From NCBI RefSeq assembly GCF_905404315.1, contig NC_066280.1, positions 12,905,001-12,969,000 on the forward strand: DNA of 64,000 nt, given 5' to 3'. Made by a program: the position numbers and the translations under genes. This document shows positions 24,024 through 36,000 of this stretch, one piece after another. Positions within the stretch are counted from its first letter, which is position 1. Each line of letters begins with the position of its first letter. The DNA comes from Leptidea sinapis. Its lineage: Eukaryota; Arthropoda; Insecta; Lepidoptera; Pieridae. The notes under the pieces were generated by a model. The model ran no database searches. It saw nothing but the letters and a program-made list of their open reading frames with translations, and had not been told where the DNA came from.

Positions 24024-27000
24024 TCTGTATTTCTTTTATGGAAAAGGAGGACAAACGTGCCAATCACCGCCGCCCACATTCTCTTGCAACACTATAGGAA
24101 TCACAGGAGTGTTGCCGGCCTTTATGAAAGGTGTACGCGCTTTCTTGAAGGTACCCATGTCGTATCTTACCGGAAACACCGCACACGCATGATCCTAGAC
24201 ACTGACATCTAGAGTATGTTAAGTTATTGCCATTTTTCTAGTTATAAATAAGATCTCCAACACCTTAAGGTTACCTGGAAGAGATCGAAAGAGAATTGCA
24301 ATTCACTCGACCCAACATAAGGTGATAATAATTATATATGTCCCAATATACTTATCAGGTATATTGGGTCAGCTTCAGATTATTGACAGCTATTTACTGA
24401 CAGTAGAAAATAGCAATTTATCTCTATCTGTAGATAGTATATTGGGAACGGCCGTTAGGGACCTTCAAGAAAAGAACATCCCACCTTAAAGGCTGGCAAC
24501 GTAATTTTTGACACTTGTTGTTGCGGTCCATGGGCGGTTGCCTCTTGCCCGTTTGCCCCCTCTTAAATCAGATAAAAAAACAAGATTCATATGAGTATGC
24601 ATATTCACTGAGGATGTTTTTCGTTGACAGCGATTCCAACATGCGAGCGGGTCGGGTCAAAACGCCCTGCAGTCGTTGCGACACTGCGCGGCGCTCGTCG
24701 CACAGACGCGCGACAGAGACGCGGCCGCACTTGCCGTACAGGTGAGGTGTATATAAAATCATAAATAGATAATTTTGCATAGAAGGAGAGAAAGAAAGAA
24801 AGAAAAATCATATATTATTATGCTAGCAATTATATATTTTAACTTATAACATAAAGTGGTACAGTAATTATCAATATAAAATAAAAATCCCCGAAAACAT
24901 AATAATAATTTATCTACACCTATGCTTTAAATCCTCTTTTAAAGATTCTGAAACAGTTAGCTTATTGCCAACATTAAACACCCAATGTCCTAATAACCAT
25001 TAGATCATCCAAACGAGTGTTGTAATGAAATTCAGTACAACATTACAACACTCGTTTGGATGATGTAATGATTACTACGACTGGATTTTTTAATGTTAGC
25101 AGTAAGCTAACTGTTTCAGAATCTTTTATAGAGGATTCATATTATGGATGTAGATAAAGTCTTGTATGCAACTGTTGATAATTAGGTATTCAAACACTCA
25201 TGTGATACAATAGTAGTGTGTAAACCCATTCGTGTTTTAATACCCCTTATTACACAACAGTTGCATAAATAACTATTATGCAACTGTTTGGATTTATCTC
25301 ACAATGTCTCACAACACAACACTCATGTGATAATAGTATCACATAAGTGTTTTAATACCTAATTATCAACAGTTGCATACAAGACTTTATCTACACCCAG
25401 AATATGAATCCTCTAAAAGATTCTGGAACAGTTAGCTTACTGCTAACATTAACACACCAGTCCTAGTAGTAACCTAATATCATTCGTTACTGATTATATA
25501 CAAATAAAATAAGTATTAATGATACAATTATTTATTTTAGTAGTAATTTACATTTTGTATAGTGCAATAATTAAAATTCACTCGAATATAATGTTCTTTT
25601 GCAGCGTTTAAAATGAATCGCTCATTTTTTGTAAACAAAACAATAAAAATATCGAAGAAAAATGGCGGGGATTCGAATAACCTACTTTTTTTTACGGCGC
25701 GCGACGTTCTGGGAGTGTGGAGCGCTCGTAAACGAAAATGTTCTTTTTTTGAAATTCATACAGATACCACGCATCGAGCAATAAGAATGTGGCTGTATGT
25801 TGAAACTCTTTGCGCATGAAGGGATAAAAAAAAACATAGAAGTGTTGTTATGAAATTCAGTACAACATTACAACACTCTTTTGGGTGATGTAATGGTTAT
25901 TAGAACATTGGGTGTTTTAATGTTGGCAATAAGCTAACTGTTTCAGAATCTTTAATAGAGGATTTAAAGCATGGGTGTAGATAAATACCTAATAGAATGT
26001 TGAACTGCAGGTAGAACGTAACCGTGTCCTAGAGGAGGCAATAGCAGCGCTCGCACGCACGCACCACGCGCTCGAGATGTCCGTCGCCGAAGAACTTACC
26101 AAGGTAACAATAATTACCTTGCATCTTTCATCCCTTTGATATTTCCACTCGTAAAATCGACACTTGATTCAAAGTATGCTGCAAAAAATGAATCTTTTTC
26201 CGTTAGATTGTGCTTTGACAAAACCTGTTTCAGTCATCGTCCTAGATAGGCCTAATTCACTAAAAATATGGATTTACCAAAAATCACCACAGGAATACAG
26301 TTTTAGCTATTTTTCTCACAAACAACAATGAACACAATATGGATATCGGCACCGATAAATCCAATGTTGGGTCATTTGACGTCACATTTTGTTTCGACCA
26401 ATGGTAAAGCGTTTTGTAAGTTTAATTTCTTTCCCTTATTTTTCACTATTTATTAAATATTTTATGGGTTGAAATTATATTATTTATTATATATATTATA
26501 TAAAACTAAATATTATTATATATTATATAAAACCTTTAGACATGAGTTCCATAAGGCATTAGAATTGGTCAAGTAATGAAAATCCGTTATACCTCCATGC
26601 GTCTTCTATCCTATTATACGACTGTGTGTCTATGTGAAAGTATGGATATTTGAACAGAATTCTTATTGAAATTGATATATGAATATTTCAAGCAACAAGA
26701 GAATCATTTAAAAAAAATAATATATAAAAAAATATTAAGTGAAATATTAAACTTATTGTATTATTATAATACGAATTACATTTAGATGAATGAATTCAGG
26801 AATATGTCGGAGCTGACTGTTTATTTGTTTTTCGTTTAGAGTTATTTCGAAAATTAGATATAACTTTAACCTGAAACTAAACTGATACTGTCTTACTAAT
26901 AAACGCAATGTAAAGTTACTCCCATGTTTAAAATTAATTCTCCCTGTCATGTAAAAAGGTAAGTTAAAGACAGAAAGTTTTAAACATGTAATAACCTTAC

Positions 27001-30000
27001 TTCGCGTTTATTAATAACACTAATAATGTTCAAACGATTCTATATAATATACAAAGCTTTTTCATCAAGCATTATTTATTTGCAGAGCAAGAGAAAGAAG
27101 CCACACTCATATTCGCACAACGATTCGAAAGAAAATTTCTTCGACGTCTATGACGACGGTACGAGTCCACATCCATACTAATCTAGCAAAATTAAAGTTC
27201 GAATGACTGCTTTATAGTATGTTGATTTGGGTTGAAGATTAACGGTAATAAATCAGAATTTACGAGATATTTTTGGGTACGGGAGTTATTGATATGGTCC
27301 AATGAATGGAAATATGCTACTGTAGCAGCTCAGTAAACAAATTTGACAAGACTTGTTACTTTACGAATTTGATTATTATTTGACTACGTTATTATTTATT
27401 TAAAGATATTACGTTATTCTTTCTTTCCGTATATAATAATTATTTCCTACCGCTTAAGGGGTGAACATTTAATCAAGAAATTATATTTTTTTTGTAATAA
27501 AGAACGCGAATTCAATAAGACGTGGTATATCTGACACATCTGATTAGAGTGAACACTTTGCTTTTCTTTTGATAGCTTTGTCAATTCAACTTTACGGCAA
27601 GTTGGCAACGTTAACTTTTTATTGATAGATATTTGTAGTAAATATAACTACGTAATATATAAACAATCTGAGGGTAGTTTTAAATGTATCTTAGGTTATT
27701 ATAATATATCGATATATCAATCTTAGGAGCAACATTTTTACAGCTCAAAAGACAATTTCTATTTAATACCTCCAAACGTTTGTGAATAAACTGGTACTTG
27801 ATTGACAGGTAGTGAAAGTAATAGTTTTAGTTGCGTGATTTATAGGGCCATAAGTATAAGTATTTTTTTGTCTTTATAATTTAGGTTTCGGTGCAATATC
27901 GCATAACACCTTGAAGTACATACCAACACTTTTTTTTAATGAAATAAAGGAAGAGACGAGAAGGTCGTTCAGCTTATGGTAATTGATACGCACTGCCCAT
28001 TACAATGTAGTGCCGCTCAGGATTCTTGAAAAAACCCAAAAATTCTGAGCAGCACTACATTTGCACTCGTCACCTTTAGATTTAAGATGTTAAATCTCAT
28101 TTGCCCAGTAAATTCACTAGCTACGGCGCTCTTCAGACCGAAACACAGCAATGTTTACACTTACTACTTCTCAACAGAAATTTTGCGCCGTTGTAAAAAG
28201 GCATAAAAGGCATTTATTTTCTCAAAATTTATTCCTTTAGAATTCTTTCTGATGTCATTTCTTATACTACTAGGTACTACTACCGCTTCGGAAAGAAATG
28301 GCGCTCTGAGAGAGAAGAAGCGGTGCAAGAAACTTTCCCAGCATTCTTTTTTTTTTGCGCTCTTTTCAATAAAAATATACAATATTGTACAGTCATTTCT
28401 ATCGCTATAAAATAATCACAATCTAGTCCCAGGCTGTCCGATCATTTAGATATTCAGCAGTGGAGTAATAGGATTTACGACAGAGCCATTTTTTTATAAA
28501 AATTTAAATTTATTTATAGATAATGCCTGAACAGTGGCTGGGACTTTATTGTAGAAGTGTATGTATACATTTACCCTTAAAGCTATTATGTATCTTATGA
28601 AGCCTACTAGAATTAGTTACAAGCAATCCCTTATTTCTAGTGTTATTATAATGAAAATCACTATTAAGAGCAAAAAGGTTGTGGTACACATAATCTAGCC
28701 GGCATCCGGTGCAAAGGAGCCTCTCACTGGTCCAACGTCTATATGTTAACCTTACGTTTATATAAATTAAAATTAAACGAAGATTTATATCATTATACGT
28801 AGATTCAGCAGATGAGGATGACACTCTAGTGACAGCGGGATTGTCCAGTCCCATGGGTGCGCTCAGTCCCTGGGGAAGCAGCCCCGACCTGACGAGGAGG
28901 ACTCCTATCGGTAGTATTGACGACGGTAACAGCCGCCTTTCATTTAGATAGATTTTCAGATTCTTATGGCTTAGCCTGCTCATGAGTATATGTGCAGGTA
29001 GATTAATGTGGATAGGGTTTTGGTGTAAAAAAAAAACTTCGCATAAAAATCGACTTCAAAAACTGAAAAGTAAAAAATAACCTAATTTAATACACCTCTT
29101 ATGCTAATATTATACCTTTAATATTACTAAATGAAATACTAATATTTGTAAGTGCTACCTATTGATAGGGCTTAAGCCGGTGCCTTTCCGCTTGAGTTTA
29201 TTGGTTCTAGACGAAGCTATCCCGCTCAAAGTCACGCGTGGCGAGTGTAGGTACCTGCTTTTTATTACATTTGGCTTGGCAGATACAAACAATAGTATTG
29301 ACTATAGGGACCAAATGGCAAGCATTCCTCATCAAACTAAAGAAGAATAACGAAAATCGGATCATAAATCTCAGTGTAATCGGTGTATATACATAAAAAA
29401 AATACCAATCGAATTGAGAACCTCCTCCGTTTTGAAGTCGGTTAAAAAGAAGTCAAAAGTGATAAATAAAAAGAAATGATTGCGAAACTGAAGTGGCAGT
29501 GGGCAGGGCACATAGTTCGACGTGCAGATGGCCGATGGGGCAGAAAAGTCCTCCCCACAAGATGGACTGATGATCTGGTCATTATCGCCGGAATACGTTA
29601 GAAGAGGGCAACGCACGACTGATCATCGTGAAGATCTTTGGAGGAGGCTTTTGTCCAGCATTGGACGTCTTCCGGCCGATGATGCATGTAAGTCAAAAAT
29701 AAAAATAATCAGAAATATTCTATGAAAGGATTGTTTTTAAAAAAATACCGAGAAAGTATGTAAATATGTCCTGTTGTTCGTTAGTTAGTTGTGATTTTAT
29801 AGACTGAAATTTGTATGTAAAATATGATAATATTTGAGCGTTTGACATTCTTTTAGTCTGTTCTGCGTCCCTTTGAGTTTAAATAACAACTACAATGCGA
29901 TTCTTATTTACGTGAATAATTAATTGATTGAAAGCGATTTTTGGAATTCCAAATCAAATCAAAATCACTTTATTCATAGGTAGGTCACGGAAATGACACA

Positions 30001-33000
30001 TGAATGTCAAAAAAAAATTTTTTTTTCTAATTGTATCTACTGCTACTTCGTAAAGGGTTGAGTTTATGAGATTAAGTAGCTAGACACTTATTGCCAATCT
30101 TTTAAATCAAGATTTACAAATCATTTCAATTACAATATAATATTAGTCCAATGTTACCAGGTGAGGTGACACCGACGAATGTAGATGACTTACACCGGCG
30201 GATATCGAGCCGTTCGGAGTCTGTGGGGTCGCTGCACACGGCGGTGAGTGCTGCCAGCTCGCGCGGCACTCTGGTATCACAAGGCGGGCACGTGTACCGC
30301 AACGCCCGACGCTACCCTAAGTGCACGACGCCCAGGTGACTCAATCATCACACAACAGTCTACTTCAGACTTGCGTGAGCCCAGGTGACTCATTTATCAC
30401 ACAACAGTCTACTTCAGGCTTGCGTGAGCCCAGGTGACTCATTAATCACACAACAGTCTACTTCAGGCTTGCGTGAGCCCAGGTGATTCATTCATCACAC
30501 AACAGTCTACTTTAAACTTACACGTCACCCAGGTGACTCATTCATCACACAAAAGTCTACTTTTAGGGGCTTGCATGACGCCCAGGTGACTCATTCATCA
30601 CACAACAGTCTACTTTAAGCTTGCCCGACGTCTAGGTGACTCATTCATCACACAAAAGTCTACTTTTAGGGGCTTGCATGACGCCCAGGTGACTCATTCA
30701 TCACACAACAGTCTACTTCAGGCTTGCGTGAGCCCAGGTGACTCATTCATCACACAAGAGTCTACTTCAGGCTTGCGTGAGCCCAGGTGACTCATTCATC
30801 ACACAACAGTCTACTTCAGGCTTGCGTGAGCCCAGGTGACTCATTCATCACACAACAGTCTACTTCAGGCTTGCGTGAGCCCAGGTGACTCATTCATCAC
30901 ACAACAGTCTACTTTAAGCTTGCATGACGTCTAGGTGACTCATTCATCACACAAAAGTCTACTTTTAGGGGCTTGCATGACGCCCAGGTGACTCATTCAT
31001 CACACAACAGTCTACTTTAAGCTTGCACGACGTCTAGGTGACTCATTCATCACACAAAAGTCTACTTTAAGGGGCTTGCATGACGCCCAGGTGACTCATT
31101 CATCACACAACAGTCTACTTCAGGCTTGCATGACGCCCAGGTGACTCATTCATCACACAACAGTCTACTTCAGGCTTACGTGAGCCCAGGTGACTCATTC
31201 ATCACACAACAGTCTACTTCAGGCTTGCATGACGCCCAGGTGACTCATTCATCACACAACAGTCTACTTCAGGCTTGCATGACGCCCAGGTGACTCATTC
31301 ATCACACAACAGTCTACTTCAGGCTTGCATGACGCCCAGGTGACTCAATCATCACACAACAGTCTATTTTAGGCTGTCTTCCCACGGTTCGTAATTCTGC
31401 GTACCGCGACGCATATCTAGCCACTGAGTATAGCAACACACCGTTTAAAATTACTTTTCCATGATGCGTATCGACCTGTGTAGATCTTCAGATTTATTCA
31501 GATGAGAATGCATAAAGCTCGCATTGCACCTTTGCGGTTACCGACTAGCGACGGATAAGTCACATCACCACAGATACCCTTCCCTTGGCGAATCATTGCA
31601 GGCCTTATTCCGTGAACGTCCGTACAAAGTTTGCGCTCAAATGTATCCAGATGTCTGTTTATCGATCTTTGTGAAACACTGGCCGGAACAATAGTTAACG
31701 TTGTTTTCTTGTGTTAGTACTTTGTTTACTTCATCATTATTTAATATTTTGTTTTATTTTTGTTTCAGTTCCGACTGGTCGCTATAGTTTTTATATATTA
31801 TCTATAAGTTTGACGAAAGCAATACTGAGAAACATTCTCTGCTGTAAGATGACTAGTTAATAGATATTATTTATGTTAAATCATAGAGATTTAAATCAGA
31901 AGGTAATAGATAGGTTATAATTGGAAAGTGCTAAGTCATTGCGGAATGATTTATGACTACATATTACCTTTTACTACACGGCCGTCTTACGTCTGGACCT
32001 CGCTGGAACAAAATCCCCTTTCCCTTTCCCACCTCCCCACTCGTCCTGTTGCGTCAGTACGGTTTGCAGTTTTATTACTTTTAGGTACATGTCATGATAT
32101 TTTTGTGCTATCACTGCTTTGTTTTGAAGTTTTCATTGTTACGTTTTGAGTTTTGTTGTTAATAGTTCTGTACTGTTTGTTGTTGTGTCTCTATAATAAA
32201 TAGTACTGTTATAAAAAAATACTCTTTTTAGGTACTTAACTTAGATGCTTCTATTGATTTTTAACCGACTTCAAAAAAGGAGGAGGTTCTCTATTCGTCG
32301 GTATGTTTTTTTTTTCGTCATTATAATAATAATAATCAGCATCACAACACAGTACCTTTAAATCAATCAATTATACAAATAAAAAAATCGTAGTTTATCT
32401 ATTAGTGATAGTATTGGGATATCATTTAAGCTCTGTTCAAACTGAGGCGAATAACGCGCAGGACGCGAGACGCGTTTTAGAGCAATTCGCTCGCTCGCTT
32501 AGCCTCTCAAACTGACGCGACTTCCCGCGTGTCATTTTTGATTCTATAGTGGAGAAAAATCATGCATTGTGAGATCAAACAATGAGCAAACTTGAGCGAC
32601 TACTCGCGTCAATTTGAACACGCCCATACAAGCTGACACAATCGGCGCGAGCGACTTCAGTCCCGCGTCTCGCGCGTTATTCGTCTCAGTTTGAACAGAG
32701 CTATAGTGATGCTTGTTTTGCACACCGTAACAAAGAGACGATGTGACGTCATCCACGTCAGGTACAGTGATAATATAACCGGGTTGTACATTACATTGCT
32801 GTGCAGCAATGGTGAGAAAAATGACGTTAATACGAATAAAATATTAAGAATCTTATAGCGAAAAATCATCGCCATTATATCCTTGAAATATAGTAGTTCA
32901 AAAAATACAAAATATATATTATTTTGATCGGTATTAATGGTAGTTGTGGGAGAATTTCCGCAGTTAATTAAACTGAAATACACCATATTTACGCGTTGTT

Positions 33001-36000
33001 TCGATTAATACTAAATCACTACTTACTGGCTGGTGGTCTATAACGGCCGTTCCCAATATTCAATCTATCTCCGGTTGTGGCCTACGTGAGATAAAAATCG
33101 TAACTATCGTTGACTTTTCTGTCCCAAATAACTTATCGACGGTAACTCACATTATCCGTACACACTGTCTGTTAATGGTAGGACGTATAGCTTACCAGCG
33201 ATAGAAGTTTGTATGGAAATTGCAAATCACAAGGCGATAAGAATGAATTATCGGTTATATTGGGACAGCTTGAGATTATTGACAGCTAATTACTGACAGT
33301 ATTTATGGCTATGTCACTTCTACTAATTTCTTATTTAGATCTCTGTGCTGACACGTCTATTTGACTATTACTTAACATACTTTGAAAAATTACTAGTATA
33401 TATTAGACAATAACATTTAAAATGATTCCATACTTTTCTAGCATCATAAAAAACTTTAAAAGATTAAATCGCGTGTAAATAATAACTGAATTATTACATT
33501 GCTTAAAATTGAAACTATTCATTTACTTCCATGTTTCGTTCTTTTTACAGAACATCGTTTTCAGACTCGACTGAAGTCTGGCATTACAAAACCGCGCGTT
33601 TTGCGAGAAATTTCTTGCCTCGCACAGCCACTTTGTGGAATCAATTACCGGGTGCTGTTTTCCCGAACCGATACGACTTAGGGACCTTTAAGAAAAGAGC
33701 ATGTTCCCACCTTAAAGGCCCGCAACGCGTTGACACCTGTTGTTGCGGATGTTCATGGGCGGCTGCCTCACCACTCTGCGTTAGCCTCTTGCCCGTATGC
33801 CCCCTCTTATATAAAAAAAATACTATCATATAAATTTACACGCGATTAAATCTTTAATTTTTATTTTATTTTAATGTGTGTGATGGTAAGGAGTGGACCA
33901 TCATAAACGTATGTTAGTGTTCGTGCATTGCTCAAAATAGAGCTTAACTGTCAACTTAAATTTTTTTCGACGTTTTCACAGCTGTCACGGTCTATCTAGA
34001 TCGGTGTTTCTCAACCTTTTTTATGGTGTGGTTTTGTAGGGCCATACCTTAACATTTCTAAAATTTTTATGTCCCCCATACATAGTTTTAAACCTTCAAA
34101 AATTGCTATGTCCCTATAAGAAATATAAATGATAAGTTTTAGGAAGAAATCACTATAATTTTTTTATAAAAACATCGTAAGTAAATTCAGTAGTCCATTT
34201 TTAATTAGCCCCCCCTTAACTATCAAATTGCCCCCTTGTGGTGCGTGGGCCCCACGTTGGCAAACACTGATCTAGATGTATAAATAAAAGCTTTCACTAC
34301 CATACCGTTGGTCTACGCCTTCTGGAATACATTTTTACTTATCATCAGATAGTAAATGCTATAGTAATATTTTTTCTCTATTAACTAGTCATCTAATTCT
34401 TTTTAATTATGATACCATTTTTGTAATATTTTGACTTGATTTATTTTAATTTTGTTTTATCAGTTATTAATTAGTAATTGTTTTAATAATTTTAGTATAA
34501 TTGTAATAATTTTATATTAATTCAATTTTAATGTTTAGTTTTATTTAGTTATTTGTTACATTTTAGTTATATGAGACGATGATTTAAGGTGATTGTGTAT
34601 CGAAACTCGAGAGTATGGAATTTAAACTGGACTATCAATAACAACCTCATATCTTAATATATATAAATCCAGTGTCCTGATGTTTGTTTCCAGTGAACTC
34701 CTAAACTAAGGAGTAAACTAAACTGAACAAACATGTGGATGTAGCCACAACCTGAGAGTTGAACAAAGCATATAAGATTTTATGACGATACGTCACTCGA
34801 ACGCTCAATATGAATAGCTCAATTGGAAGAGCACTCGCACAGAACGCGAGAGGTCGTGGGTTCGAGTCCTGCATCGTTCATAAAATTTTGTTTTCAAATT
34901 TTATTTGTGTAAGGAATGGATTTTAATGGGGATTACTTCATGGAGTGCAGTTTAGTCCAACTTGAGAGATAGGATAGTTTTTATTTCGATTAGGGACCCA
35001 TAATTATTTTAATTTCCAATATTTGTATTGTATGCTCATATTTTCTATGAGAGAATTTATTGACGCACGGTTTGACAGTTCTGCTGTGAAACAATTTCAA
35101 TATAACAGCAGGGAGCATATTTTACGAAATAATTCTTGATGTCATGAAATATTGTTGACTAATGCATAAAATACACTATTTTATTTATAATGTACAGACT
35201 GTCTGTCATGGCAGCTAGTAATATATATGAAGTATTTTTTACGATCCAATCATTAGTGTCTAACCACTCTGGAGTTTTAATACTCTATTCAGTTATTCTC
35301 TATCTCAGAAGAATGTATAGGGTTGGGTTAGGTTTTTGAAATGTGCCCGAATCGCAAACAATTTTTTTTATGGAATAGGAGGACAAACGAGCGCACGGGT
35401 CACCTGTTGTTAAGTGATCACCGCCGCCCACAATCTCCCGCAACACCAGAGGAATCACAGGAGCGTCGAGCCTTTAAGGAAGGTGTACGCGCTTTTTTTG
35501 AATGTACCCATGTCGTATCGTCCCGGAAACACCGCACAAGGAAGCTCATTCCACAGCTTTGTATAATTATAGTTTAGGTTTATTTTGGAAATTAATAATC
35601 AAAAAGGATTTGATTTAATGTATAAAATTGAATACTTTGAATATTTTTATTAAAATGAGTGGATTCTACATCTCCTAAATTAGTTCGATTTGAAAGTCAT
35701 CACCAAAGAGGATGTATATTCTACTTTATAAGAGGCGGGCTGTCTAAATAAAAACTGAAATTTAGTTTAGTATGAAACGTGCAGTGAGATTTGACATAAG
35801 TTTGAAATAGATATAATTAAAATAGTAAATTAATAGTTATAGAATATAACAAAGCGACGAAGTATAATCCGGCTTCGTTTGAAAGCGAACAGTTGCTTAA
35901 AAGGAAGTGGATTTCGGCTTTTTCCATTTTTACAAGATATTAGCCGTCATCTGTTAATTTGTCAATGACTTCACGTTTCATACCATCGAGTGAATCGCTT

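Noticed and set aside
23866..24212. Open frames around 23.9-24.2 kb
   Set aside because: They read through the (TA)n microsatellite and an antisense LINE end.
25613..25819. 68-aa plus-strand frame in palindromic element P
   Set aside because: Not conserved in the two other copies of the element (frames differ) and shows no domain.
30331..31378. CRISPR-like array
   Set aside because: Units are contiguous tandem copies without unique spacers, in an animal intron.
34800..34880. tRNA gene
   Set aside because: A and B boxes are good, but the acceptor stem does not pair and the same body occurs at several places with the same leader and tail: it is a tRNA-derived SINE.
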